From: Epiperipatus broadwayi
Taxonomy: Eukaryota; Onychophora; Udeonychophora; Euonychophora; Peripatidae
DNA length: 64,000 nucleotides
Direction: 5' to 3'
Assembly (NCBI GenBank): GCA_028023455.1
Contig: JAQFVV010012497.1
Span: 3,100,001-3,164,000 of the forward strand
In this document: positions 34,020 through 47,435 of the stretch, one piece after another
How the letters are laid out: each line of letters opens with the position of its first letter
How positions within the stretch are numbered: the first letter of the stretch is position 1
Notes under the pieces: generated by a model
What the model saw: only the letters and a program-made list of their open reading frames with translations
The model's database searches: none
What the model was told of the DNA's origin: nothing
Translations under genes and position numbers: made by a program

Positions 34020-34900
34020 TGGCTTTATTCTAAAATTATGAATGGTAGTAATCATATATTTAGTGTATAACATTAATGATAATTATTAATACTTTTATCA
34101 AATTAATTAACATTATTATATTAATAGGAAAAAATTAGTTATTTATTTTTAATTTAAAATGCATTACAGTTAAATCATACTAGGAAGCTTTAATGTTTAT
34201 ATATATCTTGATGTACTATAATAATTTTTATGTTTTATTTATATTAAAATTAAATCTTGCAAGATATCTCTTTTATTGATTTTAAACCACATAAAATTGG
34301 ACATTGTCTCATGTGCAGACAGAATATTATTCCATAAATTAGAGACTCTAAGCCTATGGTTTTCATCATGATCATTTTATTCAAATTCTTACTGTTGTTA
34401 CACTACTAATCAAAATAAAACTTCAGTAACAAAATAAAATAAGCCAACTTTAATAAAAGGATTGAAAATTTCAAAATGTTTCTAACATGAACATTAACAA
34501 CCCTAAATTTAATTGTTTGTACTACTTTTATCGGTCATGTGCTTAGCTCTTAACTAAAATACAATTATTTTCTAGAATCGGATTGAGTTTTGAAAGCCCT
34601 AAGTTCTAAAAAGATAGCAATATTCTTCATATGTATAACAAAATAAAACAACATTCGTGAATAACATAATGATTTGTATTTTTAAAGTAATTTTAACTAA
34701 TGACCATGTAAACATGATTTCATAAAGATGCTGAAATGTTATATTCTATTATCTGCTCTTTTAAATGATGTAAACACACATCACAGCTTTAATATATATT
34801 TTAAAAAAGTAGTTTTAAATTACTGAATCATTTACATAAAAAACAAAAATTCATAATTTAAACAATACTTTTTTAATATTCTCCCCTCTAATAATGCAAT
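34020..34900. other. Intron, no gene seen
   Basis: AT-rich, without recognised repeats or exons. Confidence 0.4.
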
Positions 34901-34904
34901 TACT

Positions 34905-35400
34905 GTACAGATTGCTAGCTATTTATTCCACTTCAATTGTGCCAACTACTGTAGCTTGAGTAATCAATAAATGCTAGATATAATGCTTACTGAATCCATA
35001 TGCAGTACTATCCCATTCATATCTCCAAATTAGCTTCCGATTTGAGGCTATTATTAGTGAGAAACTTTGAATTTGGATCTAATGCAACTGGATTTTTTTT
35101 CTTTGGATCTAATACTTTTTTCATCCAGATACTTAAATTCAAAATATTAAAATATTTTTACATTTCAAGCTAATAGCTTGAAAAAAGAGTAAACAGTTGG
35201 CAGCTGGATAGATCTAGATTCAAACCTACTCACTGACAGAATCCTTAAGCTAGAAACTAGTCTGGTGATATGGGTAAAATAGCATTTGGTCAGGAATTTG
35301 CTACATCTAGCATCTATTGATTTCTCAAGCTTACAATAAGTGGCAAAGCTACAATGGAATAAATAGTAATCTCTTGAAAGCATTATATAACCTGGCAATC
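34905..35400. repeat. Foldback family 5, copy 2
   Basis: Left arm 34925-35100 ('GTAATCAATAAATGCTAG', 'CCATTCATATCTCC', 'GTGAGAAACTTTGAATTTGG') and right arm about 35185-35395 (its inverse, 'GATATGGGTAAAATAGCATT', 'CATCTATTGATTTCTCAAGC'). The minus-strand frame 35398-35165 is a by-product of the arm. Confidence 0.6.
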
Positions 35401-35439
35401 ATGATGTTTTATATCTAAAGCATTTTTCACCCAATAGTA

Positions 35440-35760
35440 ATTTTTTATTTGGATTCAAAACATTAATAAGGCTTTGAATTTCAGGTTGATAGTTTGATAC
35501 TACTACTAATAAAAAAAGGTAAAAGGGACTCCGAGCTGAAAAGTGCATTAGATCTAAAAAAAAACTCCAGATGCAGTAGATCTAAATTCAAATTTCTTCA
35601 CTGGCAAAGTTAATATGGAATATGAATAGGGATTTAATATAGCCTATATCTAACATCTATAGCTTATTCAAGCTGACAATAGATGGCAGAGCTGGATTGT
35701 AATATATAGTTAACTTCTGAAAAGCACTTTGTAATCTGGGTAGTATGTGACATTTTATAT
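35440..35760. repeat. Foldback family 5, right-arm copy
   Basis: Repeats the right-arm order of the preceding element ('GATCTAAATTCAAATTTCTT', 'TAACATCTATAGCTTATTCA', 'CAATAGATGGCAGAGCTGGA'). Confidence 0.5.
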
Positions 35761-35769
35761 ATATATATT

Positions 35770-38700
35770 ACAGCATTTTTATCTTTTTGTCACTCATCAT
35801 TAAATTTACAAATAAATAATTTTAAAGAACTTATTACTTTTAGAATTATCAAAGATGGTAAAATAATGGTTATGCAAAAATTTTGAAAATCCTGATTCAA
35901 TTATATTTTCACACTGATTTTTGTGCTTAATTAATAGAATTAGACACACTTTTTTCCTTTTTTTTTTTTTTAAAAAAAAAAAGAAGACAACTATAAGATA
36001 GACAATTTTATGAGACTGTTGTATGCCATAAAACATTTAAAAAATATATTGCTAAAATAAATCAATGGAAATATATATAAAATCCATATTTTCTCTATTA
36101 TCTGATTGTTGAATGTATGAATGTTTGTCCAATGTCACGTGTCAAATTCACAACAACCACATTTATACAAAAAAAAAAAAATTCCACTATTAAATAAAAA
36201 ATGGAAAAAAAAATCATAACGATTGTTTAACTATAGAGATATAGTATATATTTCATGTAAAGATTCCCAGCCAGATACAGAAACAGCCACAAACACTGAT
36301 TTGTAAATCAGCATTAAGGCACTCCATGCTTTTATGGTTCGTCAATCCCCTAATATAATTCAGATGAACAACATATTTACATTAAATCTTTAAAAAAAAT
36401 ATTATAAAATTGACCAGCATCCCCAACATTAATAAATGGCAACTATTAATATAGCTAAAAAAATATTATGATTAGTCATAACACTATTGAAAAAAATTAT
36501 TTTTTTATTCAGAGGGCATTCCAATAAATATATATTTGTGCATAATAAGTATATTTTAAAATGTAAATTTTAATTTAGTTTTATTAAAATTCGGAAATTT
36601 ATTTATATAATATTTAAATGTTTTGTTTAATTTAGATTAAATCTTAAAATAAATTCTTAAAGCAACAAAGTATTACAAAAATGACAAGCTGAAAGCCTGG
36701 AATTTTTGTATTCTATCATAATGACGGTCTTTCAGATCTGTGTACAATTCTCACATTTAAAATCGTTTGTTTGATTTCCATTAAATTTTTAAAAAAAAAT
36801 TGTTAAAACAACAAATTAAAAAACTCATGGGGCTTTACAAGTCTTAATGCATCTGGTTATGTATATATATAACAATTGATAATAGTGATTTTCTTTGTTT
36901 TTGTTGAAAAAAAATAAATAAATAAATAAAAGAAAGGATTGTTGGATAAGTTCTTTTTTTTTTTTCATAGCAATATGCTAAATTCTATTTTTCTTTTTTT
37001 TAAAAAAGTGCCTTTGCTTTGTTTGATTTGTCTATTTAAAACAAACTCTAATGAAGTAAATAATTGCTGTCAAAAATATAATTCTAGTCTTTTTTAAAAT
37101 CTACTTCATATTAATTCTCCTATAATATAATCCAATGCTGCTTAATATATCTACTAGATTAATCTATACTATCTATTTCATCCTTCTGTTTAATTTTGCT
37201 TTACCCACTATGTTTTTGTTTTTTTTAATACAGTAACTCTCCATATCCATACTATTTGATTCCAAAGTATTTCATGAATATCAAACTTTGCAGATAAAAT
37301 AGAACTGAATTATAATAAGCTTTTATCACATACAGACATATATAGGTGTGTACATACATATATACCTGTTAAAACCATTTATAATATACATATGCATATA
37401 AGGGGGTGTACATACATTGTATATGCATTGCAAACAAAAATTAATATGTAGATAATTACATTTTTAAAAAAACTTTTTTTTAATAATTTATGTATTATTT
37501 TTTTGAACTGCAAACGATTGAAGCTATGATTATGAAGATTGTGGACATGGAGAATACAGATAGAGATCTGATATTATAATATATATCTTTTGACAGCAGT
37601 CTCCTCAAAACATACCAATCTCATGTTTTTTGCATTTCTTCTTTTATCATAAGTTTTTTTCCAATTTCACTTTTTAGCTCTTCAAATCCAAAGTGCAGAT
37701 AATTAAAGAGAGATATCAAGTTTATTATCATAAAAACAAACTTATCATCCTATTTTTTTGACTTGTTTTAAGATAAATAAACAGTTTTTAATCAGCTCTT
37801 ATCAGAGCTTGTATTAACTCTGAAAATTTATTAAACCAGCACTAAGTAAATCACAAATTCTCTGCAATGATAATTAGATACTTTTTGAAATATTTGTCGT
37901 CTATCCTGTTAAGTGAGCTAAAGAAATCATCAAAGAAAAATTTCATTTCAACATTAAACTGCTATCTATGAAAGATTTTTCTGAAGAACATACTTCCATA
38001 TTTCAGATATAAAGAAAATTGCTAATAAATAATTTCAACATCCACTGGATTCATTTTGCCTCAATAAATTAAAAGAAAATTGAAACTACACATGTCTATA
38101 TACACAAAATCAACCTAGTTACCAGCTATTGACTGCCATCTTTATTAGAATCACAAACAAAGCAAAGAAGTAAATTAAATGTTCAAATTTTAGCAATAAA
38201 TTGTAGCAAAATCAATAGAAAATTACTAGCAAGAATAATGAAAATCATTTGGGATTTTAAAAAAAGATAAGTGCCTTAGTGTGTATTTTTTTATTCCTTT
38301 TTTTAAAACTATTTTATTTAATTTTAATTCTTTTTAATAATGATAATCATATGTTAATTAGTTACAGTGCATAAATATAGAAGTAAATAAAAACTAAGAC
38401 GGTATTTTTAGGTAGAAAAAAATATTTAAATTAGTAACAACCTTTAGTTTTTATATCATTATATCATTAGATTTTAGCAACCCAAAGTGAAGATACATAA
38501 ATATATAGGAACCAAATGAAACTACGTTAATTCTGTTTCATTTTTGGTCTATCAATGTGTGGCTATCTGTAGTATGTGCAGGCTGCTTCATTCAAACATA
38601 TATTGTGTTACAATATATAATAAAAAATTAATAAGCAAAACATTTAATGAATTCATGACTAGACTCCAGCATTCAAACTTCTTATGAACACCTTAGAAAT

Positions 38701-39630
38701 AAAGCCATCCAATTATTATTATTAATTATTTATTCAAGTCTTGATTTGATGGCCACTTTTATCACTGCAGTAACATTGCAGAATATTTAGATAGGGCCAA
38801 TAGAATAAACTACTATAAATCAAACATAAGTACTGTTATTTAGTTATAATATTATTGTCTGCTGCATACAAATATCTAAGCAAGACTCAAGTGATAACAA
38901 AAAATCATTTTTGCACCTTAGTACAATTTAGCACATGATATATTTCTTAATAATGCAAAGGGTTGTTGTACCACAAAGTACTAGTAAATATCAGAGTTCA
39001 TTAAAATTTCCAAAGGAGTTATCATTAAAAGATAATGACAAATTATTGTTAAGAAAAGTTATCATTAATTGTAGAACATTACGAACTATCTTCATGCAGA
39101 AAACTTAATAGTATGCATTGAACATATACCTATAGCTATATTATGAATTTTAATAATCACTTTTGATGTTAGAAAATTATTACACAATAATAAAATCCTT
39201 ATATCTAAAGATAATTTATATTCACATTTTTAAAAACTTTTGCTACTTCTGGCTTTGAAGCTTATTAATAATAGAAACAGTTCTTTGGTAAAATATTAAA
39301 AAAAAAAAAAAATCAATTTCATTTACTCATTTAAATTTTTAATGTAATGTTGTATTATGGCAGAATAATAAATAATAGCCTCCAAATAATAACAAAGTGA
39401 CAATTTTGCACTCTCATGCAAAAAAATGCCCTTTTAAAGTTTATAAACATATAAGTTAATGTGTTTATTACTATTCTTTAATTTAATAATCAGCAGTGGA
39501 TGAAATCACAAAATCCAAGGGCTTACACATATTGCCTTGGTTTGTTCTGCAATAGTTAAGGTATTGATTGCATCCAAGAATCTTATTTTTAGATTATCTG
39601 TTTTACCATTACCAACAACACATGATTTAT
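35770..39630. other. Long AT-rich intron, no gene seen
   Basis: Poly-A/T runs, (AAAT)n at about 36910, TA tracts. A more complex segment at 37560-38060 shows a weak minus-strand coding-like run without stops over short distances, but no motif. No exon found. Confidence 0.4.
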
Positions 39631-39639
39631 TTTTCATTA

Positions 39640-40215
39640 AGACTAAAATTCAAAGCTGGAACTAATGCACTTGCACATTTAGCAGTCACTTTTTACTCAT
39701 ACTATTCAAACTAATAATTTGAAATCTAAAAAAACTCCAAAGTTTCAAACCCAACTTGCACAGCTATATAAATCTGACACCAGGACAGTTTCTATATATT
39801 TTTTGAAACTTCAGTCAATTGATCTGGAAAAAGGGATTATATAATATCATCTGATGTTCATTGATTATTTAATCTTACAGTAGATGTCACTAAAACAGAG
39901 TGAAAATAACTGCTCTTGGAAACATTTGAAAGATCATATAATGATGTTGGTCTCAAAAATACAAAGAAAATGACTTGGCACCAGATTCTATAGGTAAGAG
40001 AGTTAATTTTGGTTTAAAATCTTAGAAGTTTTTTAAATTTCAGATTATTAACTGATGGATAAGAATATTACTTCTAGTTTTAAAACCTAGTTTTCAATGA
40101 TGAAAGCAAAGGCCAGAAAAAACCCAATCAATCGGGAGATAGGGATTTTATTGTGCTATATAACCTGACATCCATTGATTATTCAAACTTATAATAGATA
40201 ATTGTAGAATAGAGT
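39640..40215. repeat. Foldback family 5, copy 4 (diverged)
   Basis: Contains words of the family ('GTTCATTGATTATTTAATCT', 'CAGTAGATGTCACTAAAACA', 'CATCCATTGATTATTCAAAC') on its right side, and the left-side 'CACAGCTATATAAATCTGAC' module that also occurs at 43285 and 54345. Confidence 0.45.
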
Positions 40216-40530
40216 GACACACACCCCCCACACACACGTTTTTTAATGATTAAAAACAAAAAGTTAACAATATAAAAATTATGAGAAAATGAATACTAAC
40301 GTTTTTAAAAATGAAATATTATAAATTTTAAAATCATAATTACATATTAAAATTATAAATACGTTTATTTTTATTAGCCAATTTCTACTAGAATAATTAA
40401 AATATTTGTCATTAATAAATATTTCTACAAATCTGAAAAGATTGAAAAAAAGAATAGTTCTCACATAATTAGATTTAGATAAATCAAAATGTAAATATAT
40501 TAAATTTAAGCGTAAACAGATAATATATAA

Positions 40531-40591
40531 TAACGTGAAAGCTAAACACCTTCAAACAGATACGCTTTTTTTTTGTTTAGCTTTCACGTTA
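40531..40591. repeat. Perfect 17-bp hairpin
   Basis: TAACGTGAAAGCTAAAC (40531-40547) and its exact inverse (40575-40591) around a loop with a T9 run. It lies about 180 bases downstream of the 40772 splice donor on the transcribed strand. Confidence 0.75.
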
Positions 40592-40771
40592 TTATAAATC
40601 AAAATGAAAAAAAAAAATGTAGATCTAATGAAAGGGAAGTTGACAAATTATAAATATGTTTAAAAAAAAATTAGTTTAAGCAAACCGTGCATAATACTTT
40701 AGTATTATAATAAAGAAAAATGACATTTTAATTTCTATAAAATATTATCATACAAAATAACAAATTCTAAC

Positions 40772-41136
40772 CTGATTTTAAAACTGCTTGAATTTCTGCT
40801 CGGACAGAGGCTGGTGTTTCAATCTTGGTCATTTTTACATCTTCAGGAATTTTAATGACAGAAACGTTTTTAGAAAATAAATTATCTTGACTTTTCATTC
40901 TTGGTGATCCACCAATTAGACTTCTAGATTTTGTCTTGTTTTGATCTGCTCTGAGAGTGGATTTATCCTCTGCAGCAACACTAACTGGATACTGTGAAGA
41001 TACTTTTCTAGAAGTTGTTGGGGTTTGCTTTCGACTCAAAATTGGACTTGCTGGGAGACCAATGGTTTTAATTAAAGATTTCAAAGACTTTGGTTGACTT
41101 TCACTTTGAGGTGCTTCCCTAAAAGATTTGAGTTTC
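40772..41136 (-). CDS. WDR91: WDR91-like gene, linker exon (365 nt)
   Basis: Minus-strand exon: acceptor AATCATTATGCAG|GAAACTC (after 41137), donor AAATCAG|GTTAGAAT (at 40771). It enters in phase 2 and leaves in phase 1. Encodes about 121 residues rich in Ser, Lys and Pro ('KLKSFREAPQSESQPKSLKS' ... 'SPRMKSQDNL' ... 'VSVIKIPEDVKMTKIETPAS' ... 'EIQAVLKSG'), a disordered linker. The open frame continues upstream to an ATG at 41204, but the acceptor is a better start for a spliced exon. Placement in WDR91 rests on collinearity and phase with the downstream WD40 exons; the linker is too variable for direct recognition. The longest non-transposon coding segment in the window. Confidence 0.75.
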
Positions 41137-41139
41137 CTG

Positions 41140-42700
41140 CATAATGATTGGTCAAAGGGATCATGGATTGTATTAGTGAGAATTAATAATAAAAGCCTCC
41201 ACATAGATTACTAGCATGCAGTTTGCTCATGCAAGCAAAAGGAAGTGTAAAAATGGGAGAAAAAAAATTGACATAACAATGCAACAACCACAATGCTATT
41301 AAAAAGCTTGTAATACCGCTTACAGAAAATTTGTTTTTTTTTTTAAAAATTAATTATGAATAAGTGCTCTTAAGCAATTAAATTCTTCTAAAAAGAAAAT
41401 AATAATTTTTATTTTAAAAAAACTTTTTATAATACTCACATAAAATATTGATAAATACAATTAAAACATAGATAAAAAGATAAAAGTGAATCAAAGACTT
41501 AACAGCTATAGGAATACGATACCCCTTTCAAAAGCAATAAAAAGGAACATCATCTAAGAATAGTTACTGGCTAATAAATGGATGAATAGCTAAGTTGGCT
41601 CCAACCTAGAGTGTATAAAATTTCAGTAGTTTGAACAGTATAAAAGATAGTTATAGTGTGTCTATAATTATGGAAACTTTTGACATTACTATTTAATATT
41701 TTTTGATTATTCATAAAATGATATGAGATTATTGTCATCATTTGCAAATTATATATAATCTAAAAGATTCCTGTGCATTTTACTGTAAGTGAACATTTAG
41801 ACATATAGAATATTAAATAATATATATGTATATATGAATAACTAATGAACCTTATGGCATAATGGTAAATTCGAAAAAATTATTAGGTTCCAGAATTTTT
41901 CTTTCAAGGAGGATAATAAAATAGAAATAAAAAAATTTCCTAATGCCCCCTCCCCTCCCTCTAAAATTGGCAAAGAATTGTCTTCCCTTTCACTGTCCTT
42001 CTATAATATGTTATTGGAACGTTCCTAGCCCTGTGATGGGCTATTTAAATGCTGTTTTATGCTTTACCATGCTAATAAATATTCGTATTAAAAAATGTTA
42101 CCCCATTTTTTTTCAGGATTACTATGCTTCTTACTAACAGATATAATTGTCCTAGGAAACTCTGCCTTCTGAGCTAATTTTCAGAATTCCTTAAAGCACT
42201 AGAACTGTTGGTTAAAAAAAATAAATAGAGATTTTGGCATTTCTAAAAATCAATTTAATATACAGCACAGTTCTTCACTACATACCAGTGAAAAAATAAA
42301 CTTAAATAGAAATATTAAGCAAAAGTGCAAAATTTCTCATAATTATTAAAAAAAATAAATTAACATTCTACTTTTACAATAGACAAAATCACAAATAACT
42401 ATACTACATATCTAAGATTTTTGGAAGAAAATAAAAGCTGAAGCAACTACTAAAGACAGCTTTGTTTACTAATTAACACTCTCAAATTGATATCACTTCT
42501 TTGATTAATGTAATCAATAACAGTATAATGAAAATATCACTTTCTTAATTATAAGCAATATGCAATTAATGCAAGACTAAAATCAAAATCTTGGCAGAAA
42601 TTTATTTATCATGTTAACATATTTAAAATATATAAAATCATTTCTGCATTTATTATAATTTTTATAATGCAGCAAGTAAATTTGGACAATATCTACTTAT
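41140..42700. other. Probable upstream intron, no gene seen
   Basis: No upstream WDR91 exon was recognised. 41855-41920 holds a scrap resembling SINE-like family C (GGCATAATGGTAAATTCG, TTTTTCTTTCAAGG). The rest is AT-rich. Confidence 0.4.
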
Positions 42701-42709
42701 AATAGCAAT

Positions 42710-43530
42710 GGTGGCCTTCAGTCAGTTATCATTAAGATAAGAACAACTCCCCAATCTAATGTCATCTTGAGTTATTAGATGCATATAAAATCATTAGTAT
42801 TTAAATTCCCATTCTGAGACAGATTAGTTTCTAGCTTTTATCTTTATAAGTAAAGCTTCTGGATTCAAAAGTGGAAGGACTACAGACATGTATCCAGCAA
42901 CTATCTTTAACTCTATTTTATGTATTTTATCTGTCAAAAAATGTTTGGAAAGAAATGATGCCAAATGCAAAAAGGGGCATATTTCATTGCAAATGACTCG
43001 AAGGCCATCAATAGACGAGATTCATGCTTCTCAATTTCCAAGAAATGGACCAGTTGATTAATTTGTATATATTTGCATACACTAATGATAACACAAAATT
43101 TGACAATGACACAGGCTATAAATAAGGAAGCAAATACGCCCAAAAAGTGCTAAGGCAGAATAAAACATAATTAAAATATAGCTTCACTAGTGTGCATTGG
43201 AAACGCAGTATAATAATTTATCTGTCAAACTAAAAACTTGAAATTCAAAGCATCCTAAAGTTTTCAACCTAAATCAATCTATATGAACAGCTATATAGGT
43301 CTAAAACAAGTTCAGTAACTATATATTTTAGTATCTTCAGTTCTTCATTTATTATAGACACTTTATTCCCCTGGCTAAAAATATTAATAACAATAAATTG
43401 CAAAACCTCCAACTTTCTATTTAACATAAGCTTCAGTAATGAATAATTATCTTAGTATTTAAATACCCATCCTAGACCAGAAAGTTTCTCTTGCCTTAGC
43501 ATATTGTTTAAGCTGGATTGGAGTTGATAT
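42710..43530. repeat. Foldback family 5, copy 5 (diverged)
   Basis: Family words in both orientations: 'CCATTCTGAGACAGATTAGT', 'TTCTAGCTTTTATC', then after about 400 bases 'TAACATAAGCTTCAGTAATG' and 'CCCATCCTAGACCAGAAAGT'. The 'AGCTATATAGGTCTAAAAC' module at 43289 is shared with 39.77 and 54.34 kb. Confidence 0.4.
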
Positions 43531-43539
43531 TAATTATAA

Positions 43540-44330
43540 AAACAATAGTTTATGTACTTTATATAATAATTTAAATTATTATTTTGACAGTTACATTTAT
43601 AACACCATACTAATACAGCAAAGATGAGCTTTAAAATGAAGATAATATACATCTTAGATGCTAGTTAATAAATAAAAGATGGTATAATAACTGTCAGATT
43701 TATAAGATCATTGTCGAATCTTTGTTTTTTTAATGATTTCAAATATGAACAATTTTTAACAATTTGAGGTGTTTTACAAGTATACAGTAATAACAATAAT
43801 ATACATAAATAGCCAATTATATAAACAGCCCAATCAAAGATATAGGTCAGTAAATCCGATTGTTCACAGTAAAATAAGAAAGCCAGTTATAAAGATGAAG
43901 TTCGTTTGAAAGAGAGGCTAGTGTTACCTAGACATATTCAGAATAATAATTCACCAATCTTGAATTATTACTTTTAATTTATAATGTAGTAGAAATTATT
44001 CAAATAATCATAATACATTTTATTTTTTACTAGAATAAATATTTTTACATTATCCTTTTTTTTTTACTTTCTTTGTGATTGTTCTATGTTAAATTAATCA
44101 AAATGTAGGATTTATAAATTAACAACCAACTTCTTGATTGATATGTAGTAATAAAGTTAACAGAATATATTTTTAGTTACTTAAGAGATGTAAGTCTTTT
44201 ATCAGCTCTTTTTTTTTTTTTTTTTTAGTAGAGCACTTAAATTTTCAATCTCAACAAATTTATAATCAATCAATCAATTTATATTATACTAATTAATAAA
44301 TACAAAATTAATTTACGCATTATTATATAA
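43540..44330. other. No gene seen
   Basis: AT-rich; poly-T at 44208-44226. Confidence 0.4.
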
Positions 44331-44336
44331 ATATAT

Positions 44337-45022
44337 GAGATTTGAACTCAGACTTTCAAGCCACTTCACTATCCACACTATCTCATACTACTGATACACA
44401 TGACCACACACATGCAGAAAAGATAAATAACCACCAACATACGTATTTCGTGCTAAACTAGCACTCAACAGTTGGTCCAGATCACTATCTCTCATACATA
44501 TATATAATCAGTACTCAGTTTATATTAAGATAGCAAATCCTCATACTTTCATAGACAGGCTTCAACCTACTCCAACCTCCAACTCTTCAGCCATCCATAC
44601 CATTGAAAACCTGATAATAGAATTCCCAAATCATGCCCATGTTGACCTGAAGTCACTCTGACCCCTCACATATAGGACAGTATCCATTTAAATGCTTCAG
44701 ATCAATATGGGCATGACAATATTGGCAGCAGCATGGGATTTGGGAATTCTACCATTGGATTTTTAATGGTATGGATGGCTGAAGGGTTGGAGTAGGTTGA
44801 AGCCTGTCCATGAAAGTGTGAGGATTTGCTATCTTAATATAAACTGAACACTAATTATAATTTATGTATGAGAGATGGTGATCTGGACCAACTGATGAGT
44901 GCTGGTTTACTATAAAATATGTATATTGGTGACTATTTATCTTTTCTGCATGTGTGTGGTCATGTGTGTCAATAGTATGAGACAATGTGGATAGTGAAGT
45001 GGCTTGAAAGTCTTAGTTCCCC
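44337..45022. repeat. Foldback family 2, copy 3 (longest)
   Basis: A ~690-bp element whose two halves are imperfect reverse complements over almost their whole length: GAGATTTGAACTCAGACTTT / AAAGTCTTAGTTCCCC at the ends, then CACTATCCACACTATCTCAT / ATGAGACAATGTGGATAGTG, TTGGTCCAGATCACTATCTC / GAGATGGTGATCTGGACCAA, and GACAGGCTTCAACCTACTCC / GGAGTAGGTTGAAGCCTGTC. As in the other copies, the ends resemble a tRNA T-arm/B box. Confidence 0.75.
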
Positions 45023-45039
45023 TATATTTACAATTAGGC

Positions 45040-47430
45040 TCTAGGTTTAAGAGTGCCTGGTACTTCACATCTTTCATTATTATATAATAACTTATTTATT
45101 AATTAAAGGTTTGATCATTTCTCCAGGCTGATAATATTTCATTATCTTTAACTGGTCTGTAAAAAAAATGAAGTTATCTTTTCTCTAATGTAGTTAACAT
45201 AATCAGTCCTCTACCTATACAAACCCAAATAATATAAAACCAGACTTCCACAAACAGCACATGATTCTCAGCATACATAAAATACAAAAAATTTGAAAAA
45301 TGTAATATCCAAGTAAACACACTTCTCATTTCTTGAGCATTATGTAACATGTAAAAAAAAATTTACGATATACTGTATTTATAATCATTTGTCAAAAAAT
45401 TCTTCAAAAACTTATGGAATGAATCACATTTATGTATCCATTTAGTCTCCAAATCAAAAAAAATGATTAATATGTACCAATAAAAATAACTAGGATGGTC
45501 TTACTCTTAAATGTATATGATTGCATTTACTGATTTTTATTCATATTAAACATAACTTTTAAATATTTCTGATCATTTTGGAATATGATTCTGTTATAAA
45601 AAGTCAGCGTATTAATGATAACTGTGATAGAAGAAATATATTAAAATTAAAATAAAAAAAATCACCAAATAGCCTATTATCCAGGATTTAAAAAAAGTTT
45701 GAACACCAGAATTGAGAGATGGAACATTTAACTGTTAATAGCCTGTTCTTAATAAATGAATGTAATTTGGAAAGTTTAAATCAAGTTTCAATTTTTCTAA
45801 AAACATTTAATAATTAAAATTAGATGATGGAAACAGTGTAATATTTAATTACAGATATTGGTGACTATTAATATAAAGATAAATTCATTTTCATATAAGT
45901 GGTGTCTGTAAATTTTGCTTTGAATTAAAACAATAGTGAGAGACAATATATTTACCCCCCCTACAATTGCAAACTTATATACTGTTATTTGTAATTCATG
46001 CGGCCAAATTACCTTTTAATTGAAAAACAACTTTTTTGTTTAATATTCAATATTTAATTTTTATTAGCACAGATTAGAGAAGAAAATAATGCATCTATAC
46101 TATAAGCTAGTCAATTCTATCCATTATTATTTAACAATTAAAAACTTTTAAATTAGCTTCAAAATTAACAATTTATTTCCAATTAGTACATTTATTTTTA
46201 TGTTGTTCTATTAAACATTTACTCTTTTATAGTGCTCATTATATATATATTTTATTTTTAAAATTTCCTTTATTATTGTAAAAGCAGTTCTTTATTCTTA
46301 ATGAAATGAGTGTTTGAATTCTAAAGCAGATTACTAGACAATTAAATCTGCAAGGAATAATAACAATAATAAAAAAGGCATTGGAAAAAAAAAATATATA
46401 TATAAAAATGTATTTCAATCTTATTATTTGCAGTCTACAATTTTTGCCCTGCATACATTAATTGAAAAGTTGAATTGTTAAAAAATCAAGTAAAATATAA
46501 ATGCTTGTGTGTGTGTATTTATTTATAAAATATTTAGTACTTTTATTTTCTGTAATCTTCATTACTTTTGTATCGTAATTTAAAATCAAGAGGACATTTT
46601 ATTTACATACCTGCTATTTTTATATAAAAAAATAAATATGAACATTTTAAAAATAGTACTGTGTGTTTGTTAAAAGACTACCTAAACAAATCTAAAAAAA
46701 AAAACATAGTTTGATTCTGGATTTCAACTCTATGCCAAGTGTGTATTTTTAGTAGAAGTAATATTGGGAAACAATACACATTAAATTTTTTTTTCTCCCA
46801 TAAACATTTTTAGAGATTGCAACTAGAATATATATACATTTAAATTACTAAAAGAAAATTAAAATCGACACTCTAACTCATTCCACAATTATAGTTTGCA
46901 CAATGTTCTTAAAAACTTGATCTTTGTAAATATCATAAAACTACTAGATAAACTTTACTCTAGTCAATACTTATTGCATCAATGATTTCCAAATAGCTAA
47001 AAACCTTTTCTCTGCAAATGACTGATAGTATTGCCAATATTTATTCTTGACATATTTACAGCCTAACTTTAAAAGTAGATTCTAAAAAATATATATTTAA
47101 CTGAGTAAGCTGCATAAAAAGTAGAGTAAAAGAGAGTTGATTTGTAATACTTTGTATAGTGTGATAGGAGTAATCAGTTGTTTTATGTTTGATGATGATT
47201 TATAATGTTAATGCTTATAGTGTGCTAAAGATCTGTATATTATTTATTTATTTTTATATATATAGATTTACTTAAAACTTCCATTCTACCATACACTCAA
47301 GAAATATTTGAATTAAGACATCTAAAAAAATAAATGATTTGCAAGATGCATTTTATGCTGAACCAACAATCTTTAGTGGTTAAAAAAGATAAAGTTGACT
47401 TATTCAATATGTTTATGCTTAATTAAAATT
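45040..47430. other. AT-rich DNA, no gene seen
   Basis: No exon or mobile element recognised on either strand. Poly-A/T runs, TA tracts and a small (GT)n at 46507. Confidence 0.4.
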
Positions 47431-47435
47431 CAGAT

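Noticed and set aside
37560-38060. Coding-like minus-strand segment
   Set aside because: Short runs without stops, but no conserved motif, and composition does not differ enough from the flanks.
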